Shown one piece after another: positions 8,992 to 18,477 of a stretch of DNA of 64,000 bases. The stretch is taken from contig CAZLBP010000004.1 of assembly GCA_964557855.1 (NCBI GenBank), positions 62,001 to 126,000 of the forward strand, written 5' to 3'. Position numbers and translations under genes: made by a program. Numbering within the stretch: position 1 is the stretch's first letter; each line of letters starts with the position of its first letter. The DNA is from JAJRZL01 sp964557855 (lineage in GTDB: Bacteria > Zixibacteria > MSB-5A5 > GN15 > FEB-12). A model generated the notes under the pieces. That model made no database searches, was not told the DNA's origin, and saw only the letters and a list, made by a program, of their open reading frames with translations.

Positions 8992-9834
8992 ATGAACGAT
9001 TTAGCTAAAAAGACGCCGGACCTTTCTCAGGGATTGACCCGTGCGCTGGAACAGATCGAAAACTCCGCATTTGCGGACTTCTACAACGCTGCTTCCGGTC
9101 AGTTACGAGCTGAAAACGGCATCATGCACCAGCCCGTGGATACCGGGTACGCTTATATTGCCTCCCAAATTGACACTCTGGCCTTCAATCGGGTGGTCGG
9201 TATAGGATTGGACCAGCCTCCCTCACCGGATGTTATAGACTCGCTGATCAGACTCTATACCGAGCACTCCGTACCCCGATTCTTCGTACAGTTGCAGCCT
9301 CTGGCCGATACGGAATCCGTTCGCAGTCTGCTTCAATCCCAACGACTGAGTCACTATAATAACTGGGTCAAGCTATATAGAGACCTTGAGCCGCTACCGA
9401 AAGCCGAGTCTTCGCTGCGGATCAAGCAGATTGGCGAACCGGACGCCATGGCTTTTGGCCGGATTGTGGTGGAGAGCTTCGACTGGGCGCCGAAACTGAT
9501 TCCCTGGGTAGCCGCCACGGTCACCCGACCGGGCTGGTCTCATTATATGGCCTTCGATGAAGACGCTCCGGCGGCAACCGGGGCTATGTTTGTTGAAGGT
9601 GAGTGGTGCTGGATTGATCTGGCGGCAACCGTGCCCGCCTACAGAAAGCGGGGCGCCCAGGCGGCGATTCTGGCTCGACGGTTCCGGGACGCCCGTGAGT
9701 TGGGGTGCAAGTATGTTGTCGTGGAAACGGCCGAAGAGTCGCCGGAGAAGTCGGCGCCGTCTTACCGCAACATGCGGCGATATGGCTTTCGGATAGCTTA
9801 TGTCCGCCAGAACTACATGTATCAATCGCGATAA
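8992..9834 (+). CDS. GNAT-family N-acetyltransferase
   Basis: 280 residues from the ATG at 8992, which has GAGAGAAG upstream; the frame is open further up but lacks ATG. The C-terminal half is a GNAT domain: the acetyl-CoA loop is seen in VPAYRKRGAQAAIL (the R-x-x-G-x-A motif), followed by a beta strand KYVVVETA and the Asn/Tyr-containing helix SAPSYRNMRRYGFRIAYVR. The N-terminal half (about 1-140) may be a degenerate second GNAT fold, as in tandem acetyltransferases. The substrate is unknown. It ends convergently with the nitroreductase. Confidence 0.82.
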   Translation: MNDLAKKTPDLSQGLTRALEQIENSAFADFYNAASGQLRAENGIMHQPVDTGYAYIASQIDTLAFNRVVGIGLDQPPSPDVIDSLIRLYTEHSVPRFFVQLQPLADTESVRSLLQSQRLSHYNNWVKLYRDLEPLPKAESSLRIKQIGEPDAMAFGRIVVESFDWAPKLIPWVAATVTRPGWSHYMAFDEDAPAATGAMFVEGEWCWIDLAATVPAYRKRGAQAAILARRFRDARELGCKYVVVETAEESPEKSAPSYRNMRRYGFRIAYVRQNYMYQSR

Positions 9835-9927
9835 GCCGACGCGAGGTTCGGCACTTCCGGACAGTAAATCAGAATCGCCTGCGAAGAAGGATTTCCGGCC
9901 GTTTTCAGTCGATGACGGTCGTCCTGT

Positions 9928-10440
9928 TCACTTAGCCAAGCAAGTAGCTTCGACGGTTGGCTGAGGCGGGACAGGAGGACATTCATTGGGGTAGCCCACA
10001 GCCACCAGCGCCACCGGGCGCAGGTGTCGGGGACAATCCACCAGACGCGCCACGGCCCGGTCATCGAAGGCGCCTACCCAACAGCTCCCCAGTCCCAGGC
10101 TGCACGCCAGAAGCAGCATGTTCTGAATCGAAGCAGAACAATCCATTACGGAGTAGGTTTCAACGCCCTTCTGCCCGTATTCCTTCTTGATCGCGAGATC
10201 CTTGCAGACCACAATATTCACCGGCGCCTGGGCCAGAAACTGCTGATCATATGCTGCTCTGGCTATCTTAGCCCGCAATGTTCCGTCCCGGACCACATAG
10301 AAGAATCGACTGTGTAAGTTACCGGAGGAAGGTGCGCATATCGCCGCCAGCAGAATGTCATTGAGATGCTCTTCCGGAACGGCCTTTGTTTTGAACTTGC
10401 GGATGCTGCGCCGGTTCTGAATGGCGTCTTTGATATTCAT
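9928..10440 (-). CDS. Nitroreductase family protein
   Basis: A 170-residue single-domain FMN-dependent oxidoreductase: the NRRSIRKFKTKAVPEE phosphate-binding start, CAPSSGNLHSRFF, and the late LGLGSCWVGAF and VALVAVGYP motifs. It is short, as in the BluB/NfsA-related minimal group, and lacks an Fe-S domain. It starts with ATGA overlapping the stop of the 598-residue gene upstream, so the two are translated together. Its substrate may therefore be linked to that unknown protein. It is a separate lineage from the fused nitroreductase at 3954-4790, with only family-level similarity. Confidence 0.88.
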   Translation of the reverse strand: MNIKDAIQNRRSIRKFKTKAVPEEHLNDILLAAICAPSSGNLHSRFFYVVRDGTLRAKIARAAYDQQFLAQAPVNIVVCKDLAIKKEYGQKGVETYSVMDCSASIQNMLLLACSLGLGSCWVGAFDDRAVARLVDCPRHLRPVALVAVGYPNECPPVPPQPTVEATCLAK

Positions 10441-12233
10441 GCTTTCCTTACACCATCATGTCCCGTCCAGTCGTTCGCCACATCCGGTACGGAGTAACCG
10501 GCAGCCAACTTAGATAGCGCGTTTTTGAACCGGGCATGCCGATTTGACTGCAGCACGTAGCGTCTTTCTTGCCTGCCGCCCTTGGCTCGGATAATGCGCA
10601 CCAGGTGTTGCTTGTCCTTTTCGGGCCATCGGCCGAGATCCGCGATGTTGGCAACCAGCGGCGCCAGGCGATTTAAAGCCCGGATTTCGCTTTCCGACCA
10701 CCGGTCCGGATTCCTGATCTTCAGCCGCCGCTGCACTTGTCGGACGGCGCCGGGGATTCCCTGGCGACGATTACCATTAAAGCGCTCAGCCAGGTATTGC
10801 GATACCAGGTAGCCCAGATTGACGATAGGCAATTCCCGGTAGTCGTCCATTTGATCGGGATCAATATGGAAGAACACATCGGTGTTGGCCAGCTTCTTCA
10901 TCGTCTTGATGGGCACCCGGTAGTCGGCACGGGACCTGATCTTGTCAGACTCCCGGTCGGCCAGATTTCTGATTCGTTTGTTAATGGCCCGGAAGCCGAG
11001 TTTGTAGTAGAACCAAAAAGCGCCCGAATACAATGCTTCATCCTCACCATGTCCCATCTGCGTGCTCCGCACCAGAAAGACGCGCGAATCGAAATGATGG
11101 TAGAAAGCCCGAAAGAACTGCTCGATGATATACGGTGATTCCGCACCGCGGTAGGCGGGGAAGATGTTAATGGCGATTTCGACACGATCAAACAACGTCG
11201 CCGCTACACCGTAACCCACGGGCATGCCGTTGCGAACCAGCAGCGCCCCGAAATTGGATTCCAGCGGCAGGCGAATCTCGGGCAGACATCCGAAGATTAC
11301 GAGTCTCAACCCACGGCCGGGATCATTAATGTACACTTCGGCCGGATTGGCGAAGGTCAACGGGTACAGTTCTCTATTACGAACCGCCAGAACTTCGTTG
11401 ATGGTTTGAACGTATTCACGCCCCTCCCGCAGTGTGACACGCCGCAAGGGTGTCGGCGGCCGCTGCAGCTCTTGCCGCAGATCAGGAGAACGTCGCCTCA
11501 GAGCTTCTTTTTGATAGAAGACCTTGCCCGAAGGTACCCGGTGCCGTGTGCGTGAAGCCGCAGTCGCCGTCAAGTCCCAGGTTATCGATATATCCAGACT
11601 GTCGTACAGGTGGTTCTGCACACTGGGCGGCAGCTCTGAACCGGCAAACAGGTCAGCGATCGTGTCAAGATCGCCGGCAGATTCCTCCCCGCGCGCCAGT
11701 TGCAGCCAGGCTGCCGTGTCAAAATAGTCATCATTGTCCAGTGCGTCATTTTCCTGCCAGGAAACGAGCAGCGGCAACAGCGAAAAGAGGTTATCCGGAA
11801 TCTCCTCACCGGTTTCTTCCCAGTCCACTGCCAATACTTCGCGATGTCGTCGCAGCAGATGTCGGATTACGCCGTAACCAAATGCATAGACGGTCGTCGT
11901 ATTGACAATCCCGGTGTTGACCAGTTTCAGTCCCTGAGAATCCCTGCTGTCGGTTCGGTAGGCGTCGACTCGTTTTCCAAAGGACTTAAGCTCGCTTTCC
12001 ACGAGCCGGAGCAGACGGCGGTTATCCGGATACGCCCGCATAAAACAAAGCAGGTCGTGGTATAGTACCAGCACTTTGGCGTTCAAGATCTGAGTTTGTT
12101 GAAGACGCTCCAACAGAGAGTACTTCTTCTTCGCTGAGCCGGCGTCAAAGAGGTCGCGCCAGGCCGCCAACTGAGACATGGGGCTGGTGACATGCGTACC
12201 TTTGCCTTTTCCCGTTCTTTTCGTCGTAGCCAT
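10437..12233 (-). CDS. Large protein of unknown function, possible GNAT-like core
   Basis: 598 residues, cytoplasmic by composition: Arg-rich, no leader, no membrane segments. The N-terminal 250 residues are helical (LLERLQQTQILNAKVLVLYHDLLCF). The middle, around residues 320-420, contains GALLVRNGMPVGYGVA, VEIAINIFPAYRGAESPYIIEQ and ALYSGAFWFYYKLGF. That order of strand, R-G-x-E-S loop, helix and YYKLGF recalls a GNAT acyltransferase core, but the match is loose. The C-terminal part is basic and could bind nucleic acid. It is coupled by a 4-nt overlap to a nitroreductase and is divergent from hprK. I do not recognise a named family. Confidence 0.72.
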   Translation of the reverse strand: MATTKRTGKGKGTHVTSPMSQLAAWRDLFDAGSAKKKYSLLERLQQTQILNAKVLVLYHDLLCFMRAYPDNRRLLRLVESELKSFGKRVDAYRTDSRDSQGLKLVNTGIVNTTTVYAFGYGVIRHLLRRHREVLAVDWEETGEEIPDNLFSLLPLLVSWQENDALDNDDYFDTAAWLQLARGEESAGDLDTIADLFAGSELPPSVQNHLYDSLDISITWDLTATAASRTRHRVPSGKVFYQKEALRRRSPDLRQELQRPPTPLRRVTLREGREYVQTINEVLAVRNRELYPLTFANPAEVYINDPGRGLRLVIFGCLPEIRLPLESNFGALLVRNGMPVGYGVAATLFDRVEIAINIFPAYRGAESPYIIEQFFRAFYHHFDSRVFLVRSTQMGHGEDEALYSGAFWFYYKLGFRAINKRIRNLADRESDKIRSRADYRVPIKTMKKLANTDVFFHIDPDQMDDYRELPIVNLGYLVSQYLAERFNGNRRQGIPGAVRQVQRRLKIRNPDRWSESEIRALNRLAPLVANIADLGRWPEKDKQHLVRIIRAKGGRQERRYVLQSNRHARFKNALSKLAAGYSVPDVANDWTGHDGVRKA

Positions 12234-12371
12234 GTCAGAACTGCCTTTCCGTCACAACCAAGTGTATGCTACGGCAGACGTGACGGCAAGCGATAATGCC
12301 GCGGGCGGCGAGTCTGTCCGTTATGTTATAACTTGCCCTCCGAAACACAACGGGACTATATTGTGCCCGAT

Positions 12372-13343
12372 ATGGACGGGATTACGGTTGAGAAATTCTA
12401 TACGTCCCGTAACCGGGATCTGGAACTGACGCTGCTCACCAGCAGCAAAGCCGGACTGAACAAACTCATTCAGCATCCGGAACTGCATCGACCCGGTCTT
12501 GCCCTGACCGGTTTTTTCGAGCGTTTCGCCAATCGCCGGGTACAGATACTGGGTGAAACCGAAATGGCCTACATGAACCGGCTTTCCGAAGAGCAACTGC
12601 AGGAAACGTCACGGCATCTTTTCGAGCACGATATTCCCCTCGTTATTATTTCCAAGGGTATTGCGCCGCCATCCGCGTTCAATGAGATCGCCGATCAGAA
12701 CAATACGAGTGTGTTTTCCAGCCGACTCACGACCGCCGAACTGACCGCCCGTCTTTCCGCGTATCTGGATCATGTATTTGCCCCGTCGGTTACGGTCCAT
12801 GGGACGCTGGTTGATGTCTACGGGGTGGGTTTGCTCTATACCGGCAAGTCGGGGATCGGTAAGTCGGAGGTGGCGCTCGACCTGGTGGAACGGGGTCACC
12901 GTCTGGTGGCTGACGATATTGTCAAGATCACGCGTACCGCTCCTGACGTGGTGATCGGCTCCGGGTCCGAAATGCTGGGCCATCACATGGAGATCCGGGG
13001 TATCGGCATTATAGATATTGAAGGGCTCTTTGGCATCCGATCCATCCGCCTGCAAAAGCGCGTCGAGGTTGAAGTGACGCTGACCCTGTGGTCGGAGACC
13101 CAGGATTACGAACGGCTAGGGGCCGAGGACACCCACAAGACGATATTGGGGGTCCAGCTTCCGGTGGTAACCGTGCCCATCTCGCCGGGGAAGAACATCA
13201 CCGTGATATCAGAGGTCATCGCCATGAATCATATGCTCAAAGTGTATGGTCAGAACAGCGCGCTGGAATTCACGCGTCGGCTTTCACAACAGATCAGTCG
13301 CCAGTCACAAACGAGAGACTATCTCGAATCCGATTTCGAGTAG
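12372..13343 (+). CDS. hprK: HPr kinase/phosphorylase
   Basis: A bifunctional enzyme that phosphorylates and dephosphorylates the HPr protein on serine. The 323-residue form starts at the ATG at 12372 (MDGITVEKFY), the usual position for this family; in-frame GTG 12363 and TTG 12333 lie upstream. The N-terminal domain ends near residue 130. The P loop GKSGIGKS lies near residues 156-163, followed by LVADD and the family signature RGIGIIDIEGLFG. No PTS transporter gene is nearby, so in this organism it may belong to an incomplete, regulatory PTS, as in many Gram-negatives. It is the first gene of a rightward run with the parvulin genes. Confidence 0.95.
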   Translation: MDGITVEKFYTSRNRDLELTLLTSSKAGLNKLIQHPELHRPGLALTGFFERFANRRVQILGETEMAYMNRLSEEQLQETSRHLFEHDIPLVIISKGIAPPSAFNEIADQNNTSVFSSRLTTAELTARLSAYLDHVFAPSVTVHGTLVDVYGVGLLYTGKSGIGKSEVALDLVERGHRLVADDIVKITRTAPDVVIGSGSEMLGHHMEIRGIGIIDIEGLFGIRSIRLQKRVEVEVTLTLWSETQDYERLGAEDTHKTILGVQLPVVTVPISPGKNITVISEVIAMNHMLKVYGQNSALEFTRRLSQQISRQSQTRDYLESDFE

Positions 13344-13485
13344 TCCGTACGACTCCGAGATTGTCGCGAAAGGTCTTGGTAAATCCCGTCAGCATACATA
13401 TACTTGTGACTCCGGTAACAGTCCGTGGAAACATATGAGCTATGTTGCTGTACAACTAGTCGAAAAACCGTGGAGGATGCACATA

Positions 13486-15216
13486 ATGCGTAGTAAGATT
13501 TTCGTGAGTATATCGTGCGTGGTGGCGCTGCTTGTCGCCGGAGTTATCGGTTGCGGGTCTTCCGGAAGCGAGACTGTGGCCGTGGTTGGTGACTATGAGA
13601 TCACGACGGACGAGTTCGGTGATTTCTTTCAGGTCCAGTACCCGTTTCCTTCAGCTGCAGAAGAATTCGAAAAGCGTCGTGAGGTGCTCGATACGGTGAT
13701 CATGACCCGGATGCTGATTCAGGCGGCCTACGAAAAAGGCATCGATCAGGATGAAGAACTGGCCCGCGCCATCCTGGCTCATCAGGACCGGCTGCTTTTG
13801 GATGTTCTGGGCGAACGAGTTATTATGGACAAGGCAGCACCCACCGAGGCCGAGATTAAGAAGGCCTGGAATCAGCTCGAGTACAAGACCCGGGCTTCCC
13901 ATATACTGCTGGACAATCCGGACACGGCCAATATGATACTGGAGAGGCTGCAAGATGGTGAGAACTTTGGCAAGCTCGCCTACGAATACTCCATCGACCC
14001 TTCGGCCCAGAAGAACAAAGGGGACCTGGGCTATTTCGTTTGGGGCGCCATGGTCAAGCCTTTTCAGGATGCCGTGGCATCGATGGAACCCGGTCAGATT
14101 TCCCCTCCCGTAAAAACCAGGTTCGGTTATCACATCATCAAAGTCGTGGATAGACTGCCGAACGAGAATCGGACTGATTACGAATCGATGAAGCACTCAA
14201 TCGCTGATCAAATTCGCCAAAACAAGGCGAGGGAAATAAGAACCGAATACCTGGAGGAGATCAAAGAGCGGTTCGCGATCAAAATCGATACGTCGACTTG
14301 TGATTACCTGATTCACAAACGGGAAACGATTTACCCGCCCATCCTTCTGGAGTCGTTGCCCCGGAACGACTTCGATATTGAGCAACTCGACCGGAACGAA
14401 CGTGAATTGATACTGGCCAGCTGGGATGGCGGCCAGATGTCGGTTGTCGAGTATCTCAATCTCATAAAAGATCTCTCACCGAATCTGAAGCCGAGTTTGG
14501 ATGCGTATGATTCCCTGGTTTCGATTATCTTCAACCTGAAGCTGAGTGATATCCTGGTTATGGAGGCTCATCGGATGGGGTTAGACAACGATCCTCTCTA
14601 TGTCCGCAAGCTGAGGCTGTTTAAAGAGTTGACGATGGCGGAGATAATGAAGAACGATTCACTGCCTAACGCTCCCGAGATATCGGAAGACGACTTACGC
14701 CAGTATTATGAGGAACACCGGGAAGAATTCACAACGCCGGCCAAAGTCCGCGTCTTCGAAATCTTGCTGAGCGATGAATTGAAAGCCCGCAAGCTTGTCA
14801 AGGAGATCAATTCCCGAGAGGAATTCAAGGAATATGCCATGGATCTTACCGAAAGGCCCGGAAAACGTGCCAAACAAGGTGACCTCGGTTACATCGAACG
14901 AAAGTGGTTTCCCGAGATTTTCGATCTGGCTGTCAAAACACCGATAGGTGAAATCGCCGGGCCGGCAGTGTCCAGCGGCAAATACTCGATCTTCTACGTT
15001 GAGGACCGCATTGACGCCGCCTTGAAGGACTTTCTGGGAGTCAAGCGTGAAATCGCCCAGATTCTCGAGCAGAAACGCAAAGAAAAAGCTCTGGAGGCCT
15101 GGGTAGAGGAGCGTAAAAAGACAACGAATATCGAAGTTGACGAAGACGCTTTGTGGTCCACTGTGGAAATGGGTAAGTACGCAGATAGGCAAGAAGAGGC
15201 TGCCACCAACAATTGA
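13486..15216 (+). CDS. Parvulin-type peptidyl-prolyl isomerase lipoprotein with two PPIase domains
   Basis: A 576-residue envelope foldase. I place the start at ATG 13486, nine bases after GGAGG. The leader ends in the lipobox VIGC, giving lipidated Cys23. A SurA-like N-terminal helical domain (about 30-130) is followed by a first parvulin domain (about 135-230: ASHILLD, KGDLGYF, FGYHIIKV). After a linker comes a second, weaker parvulin-like domain (about 420-515: VFEILL, QGDLGYI). The second copy has lost the His of the usual HIL motif (FEILL), so it is probably a binding rather than a catalytic domain. It ends just before the next foldase gene. Confidence 0.88.
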   Translation: MRSKIFVSISCVVALLVAGVIGCGSSGSETVAVVGDYEITTDEFGDFFQVQYPFPSAAEEFEKRREVLDTVIMTRMLIQAAYEKGIDQDEELARAILAHQDRLLLDVLGERVIMDKAAPTEAEIKKAWNQLEYKTRASHILLDNPDTANMILERLQDGENFGKLAYEYSIDPSAQKNKGDLGYFVWGAMVKPFQDAVASMEPGQISPPVKTRFGYHIIKVVDRLPNENRTDYESMKHSIADQIRQNKAREIRTEYLEEIKERFAIKIDTSTCDYLIHKRETIYPPILLESLPRNDFDIEQLDRNERELILASWDGGQMSVVEYLNLIKDLSPNLKPSLDAYDSLVSIIFNLKLSDILVMEAHRMGLDNDPLYVRKLRLFKELTMAEIMKNDSLPNAPEISEDDLRQYYEEHREEFTTPAKVRVFEILLSDELKARKLVKEINSREEFKEYAMDLTERPGKRAKQGDLGYIERKWFPEIFDLAVKTPIGEIAGPAVSSGKYSIFYVEDRIDAALKDFLGVKREIAQILEQKRKEKALEAWVEERKKTTNIEVDEDALWSTVEMGKYADRQEEAATNN

Positions 15217-15227
15217 TCTCCTGCTTT

Positions 15228-16529
15228 ATGAGACCCGCTTTGACAATCATTCTGCTTTCGCTGCTGATGGTGGCGTTTCTGGCCGCGCCCGGGGTCTGCG
15301 AACGGGAAGCTCTGGACAAAATAGCCGCCGTGGTCGGTGACAAGGTAATCCTGGCGTCCGAACTCGCCAGCCAGATGCAACTATACGCACTGCAGGCCAA
15401 CAAGACACCGAAGACGGAAGCAGAGGTTGAAAAGCTGCGAAACGAAGTTCTGGATCAGATGATCTCAGACCGGTTGTTTCTTATCGCAGCCGAAAAAGAT
15501 ACTTCCATTAGAGTCCGACCGGAAGAAATCGATCAGGCCCTGGATGACCAAATTGCTCAGGTTACGCAGAATTTCCCAAGCAACGACGCGTTTCTGCGGG
15601 CACTGGCGGATGAAGGCTTGACCCTGGGAGATCTTAAAAGACGTTACCGTAGTGATATCGAAGGACAGCTGTTGAAACAACGGTTTATCGGTCAGAAGCT
15701 GCAATCGGTTTCGGTGTCGCGCCACGAGGTAGAGGAGTTCTACTACCGCTATCAGGATTCCATTCCGAGTCAGCCGGAAGCGGTCAAGCTGGCCCATATT
15801 CTCATCCAAATTAAGCCTTCGCCGGAGGTTGAGGATTCGGTCAAGACACGGCTGGCCGAGCTTCGTCAACGCATCCTCGATGGGGCCGATTTCGCAGCCA
15901 TTTCGGCTCAGCATTCTGATCTCGGAGCCGGTGTGAACGGCGGTGATTTGGGCTGGATATCCCGCGAAGAAGTGGTGGAGGAGTTCGCTCGTGCGGCTTT
16001 CAATCTGTCCGCCGGAGATATTTCCGGAGTCATCAGGACGCAGTTCGGTTACCACGTCATCAAGTGCGAAGGCAAGAGGGAGGATCAACTGCGTCTCCGT
16101 CACATTTTGCTCGCGGTCAACCCCTCTCGGCAGGATACCGTCCGCGCCGGCCAACTTGCGGATTCTCTCCTCCGGGAAATCGAAGCCGGGGCGGAATTTG
16201 CAGTTGTGGGAAAGGAGTTTTCGGATGACCAGGCAACGAGGGCTCAGGGCGGAGATCTGGGATGGTTCGCGGTGCGTGATTTGCCAAATGAGTTTATCTC
16301 TGAAGTCAAGGGCTGGAAGACGCCGGGCGAAGTAAAGGGCCCGATACTGTCACGGCAGGGTATTCACATTCTCAAACTGCTGGAATATCAGGCCGAAACG
16401 CAGTATTCGCTGGAAGACGACTACGATGAAGTCAAGGAGCTGGCTCGGCAGGAAAAGACTTCACGACTCATTGAAGAGTGGATTGCAGAAATCCGCGAGC
16501 GAACCTATATCGATTACCGCCTGGAATAA
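15228..16529 (+). CDS. surA: SurA-like periplasmic chaperone/peptidyl-prolyl isomerase
   Basis: 433 residues with a cleavable signal peptide (MRPALTIILLSLLMVAFLAAPGVC). A SurA N-terminal chaperone domain follows (AAVVGDKVILASEL, about 30-170), then two parvulin domains at about 186-280 (AHILIQIKP, GGDLGWIS, FGYHVIKCEG) and 288-385 (RHILLAVNP, GGDLGWFA). This is the classical SurA layout, with a role in outer-membrane protein folding. ATG at 15228 is preferred to an in-frame TTG overlapping the upstream stop. It pairs with the upstream lipoprotein foldase in one transcription unit. The symbol is given by architecture, not proven orthology. Confidence 0.88.
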   Translation: MRPALTIILLSLLMVAFLAAPGVCEREALDKIAAVVGDKVILASELASQMQLYALQANKTPKTEAEVEKLRNEVLDQMISDRLFLIAAEKDTSIRVRPEEIDQALDDQIAQVTQNFPSNDAFLRALADEGLTLGDLKRRYRSDIEGQLLKQRFIGQKLQSVSVSRHEVEEFYYRYQDSIPSQPEAVKLAHILIQIKPSPEVEDSVKTRLAELRQRILDGADFAAISAQHSDLGAGVNGGDLGWISREEVVEEFARAAFNLSAGDISGVIRTQFGYHVIKCEGKREDQLRLRHILLAVNPSRQDTVRAGQLADSLLREIEAGAEFAVVGKEFSDDQATRAQGGDLGWFAVRDLPNEFISEVKGWKTPGEVKGPILSRQGIHILKLLEYQAETQYSLEDDYDEVKELARQEKTSRLIEEWIAEIRERTYIDYRLE

Positions 16530-16535
16530 GAAGCC

Positions 16536-16790
16536 GTGCGAATAGATGACTATCTGTCGACGGTGGGCGTAATCAAACGTCGTACAATAGCTAAGGAACT
16601 GGGGCAAAGAGGGTTAATTACCGTCAACGGTCGTGCCGTTAAACCCGCGTATCAAGTCAAGATTCGGGATATCATCCATATCAAGGGAAAACAGGCTGTT
16701 ACCGTTGAAGTTCTTCAGTTACCGTCCGGATCGGTACCCAAAGAAAAGCGCGAAGAGTTCTATAAACCGTTGCCGTCAGAATTCAAGTAG
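16536..16790 (+). CDS. S4-domain RNA-binding protein
   Basis: 84 residues made almost entirely of one S4 RNA-binding domain: MRIDDYLSTVGVIKRRTIAKEL, GLITVNGRAVKPAYQVKIRDIIHI. It resembles the short Hsp15/RqcP type of S4 proteins that bind stalled ribosomes or structured rRNA. The start is a GTG six bases after the previous stop, with only a weak purine-rich site. A role in ribosome quality control is plausible from the family but not shown here. It closes the foldase operon. Confidence 0.85.
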   Translation: MRIDDYLSTVGVIKRRTIAKELGQRGLITVNGRAVKPAYQVKIRDIIHIKGKQAVTVEVLQLPSGSVPKEKREEFYKPLPSEFK

Positions 16791-16998
16791 CGGTTAGCCG
16801 GGGCTCTGAACCGGTTCTTCAAGGGGGCAGCCCATGTGTTGCCCCATGCCACTCGAGATCAACTCGGCGCTCGAATATACCAGTCTGGAATCCCGAACCC
16901 GATTGGCCACCATCAGAACTTATCCTGAACCAGACTGTTATAAGAAAGTACTAAACGAGTTCGCAATCACAGCAAGAACTGCATTTGAAGGAAACAAT

Positions 16999-18477
16999 GT
17001 GAATAAGAATCGTGCCAAAACACTGGGAGAGTTAAGGAAATCAGGGTGGAAAAGTCGATCCGTCAAGGAAGAGTTGCGCCAAAACCTGCTGATAAAAATA
17101 GAGAAGGGCGACACGCTGTTTGAAGGGATTGTCGGGTTCGACCGGACCGTCATTCCGCAGATAGAAAACGCCATCCTTTCCAAACATAACTTCATACTCC
17201 TGGGTCTGCGAGGTCAGGCCAAGAGCCGAATTATCCGTCAGCTTCACACCTTGCTGGATGAATACATTCCCGTTGTCGCCGGGACGCTGTTGCAGGAGGA
17301 TCCATACCGCCCGATCTCTCCTATGGGCAAGAACATCGCTGACGAGATGGGGGATCAAACACCGATTGAATGGCTGCACCGTGAAGACCGCTACCATGAG
17401 AAGCTGGCGACCCCTGATGTGTCTATTGCCGATTTGATAGGTGATATTGATCCGATCAAAGCTGCGCGTGAGAAGCTGGATATATCCAATGAAGAAGTCA
17501 TCCACTGGGGTATTATTCCGCGCACCAACCGCGGAATTTTCGCCATCAACGAACTGCCGGATCTTCAGCCGCGCATTCAGGTCGGTCTACTCAATATCCT
17601 GGAAGAGAACGACATTCAGGTTCGCGGTTTTCCGCTGCGCTTACCGTTGGATATGCTCCTGGTCTTTACCGCCAACCCGGAAGATTATACGAATCGCGGC
17701 AATATCATCACGCCGCTGAAAGACCGCATCGATTCACAGATTATTACGCACTATCCGCGGACTCTGGAAGACGCCAAAGAAATCACCGGGAATGAAGTCA
17801 TCATCAGCCGAACCGATGTTACCATCCCAATGCTCGTCAAAGACATTGTCGAAGAAGTTTCTTTTCAGGCACGCGACAGCGAGTATGTCGATCAGTCCTC
17901 CGGCGTGTCGGCCCGGGTATCGATTTCATCCTATGAAAATCTGCTTTCGAATATCGAACGAAGGGCGTTGCGCAACAAGGACAAGGACTTCTATCCCCGC
18001 ATGGCCGACCTGTACGCCATGCTGCCGGCCGTGACCGGCAAGATAGAACTGGTTTACGAGGGTGAACAGGAAGGCGCCGTTCTTGTCGCGCACAACTTGA
18101 TCGGCTTGGCCATAAAGGAGGTCTTTGCCCGATATTTCCCGTCACCCGCCCGCGAAAAAGGTTCGCCCGACCGACCGCCGCCGCCCAATCCCTATGAAGC
18201 CGTTACCGATTTCTTCTCTTCCGGACGTCGCCTCGAGTTGTCGGACGAAATGAAATTCGACGATTACAAGAAAGCGCTCGAGTCGATTTCCGGGCTGGAT
18301 AAAATCGTGAAACAGCATTTCGACACCGACGACAAACGGGAATTCCTGCTTCGGATGGAATTCGTTCTGGAAGGTCTGCACCAGCACAACGTTATCGCGC
18401 GGGAGATTCAGGACTCGGTTATCCGTTATGCCGACGTGTTCTCGGATATGATGCGGAGTATGGGAGACGTTCGATGA
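16999..18477 (+). CDS. MoxR/magnesium-chelatase-type AAA+ ATPase
   Basis: An AAA+ ATPase of 492 residues from the GTG at 16999, which follows AAGGAAAC. The frame stays open 55 codons further up, but that stretch lacks family character. Walker A is GLRGQAKS (residues 69-76). The Walker B position reads GIFAINELPDL, with Asn where Asp is usual. Sensor 1 is LVFTANPEDY. The C-terminal lid is followed by a helical tail of about 120 residues. MoxR-type ATPases work with VWA proteins to assemble or remodel metal enzymes or complexes. It overlaps the VWA gene by 4 nt (ATGA), so the pair acts together; the client is unknown. Confidence 0.86.
   Translation: MNKNRAKTLGELRKSGWKSRSVKEELRQNLLIKIEKGDTLFEGIVGFDRTVIPQIENAILSKHNFILLGLRGQAKSRIIRQLHTLLDEYIPVVAGTLLQEDPYRPISPMGKNIADEMGDQTPIEWLHREDRYHEKLATPDVSIADLIGDIDPIKAAREKLDISNEEVIHWGIIPRTNRGIFAINELPDLQPRIQVGLLNILEENDIQVRGFPLRLPLDMLLVFTANPEDYTNRGNIITPLKDRIDSQIITHYPRTLEDAKEITGNEVIISRTDVTIPMLVKDIVEEVSFQARDSEYVDQSSGVSARVSISSYENLLSNIERRALRNKDKDFYPRMADLYAMLPAVTGKIELVYEGEQEGAVLVAHNLIGLAIKEVFARYFPSPAREKGSPDRPPPPNPYEAVTDFFSSGRRLELSDEMKFDDYKKALESISGLDKIVKQHFDTDDKREFLLRMEFVLEGLHQHNVIAREIQDSVIRYADVFSDMMRSMGDVR

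Noticed and set aside
16834..16998. Upstream extension of the MoxR-type ATPase frame
   Set aside because: The 55 residues look non-coding, and the GTG at 16999 has a suitable ribosome site. Kept only as an alternative.
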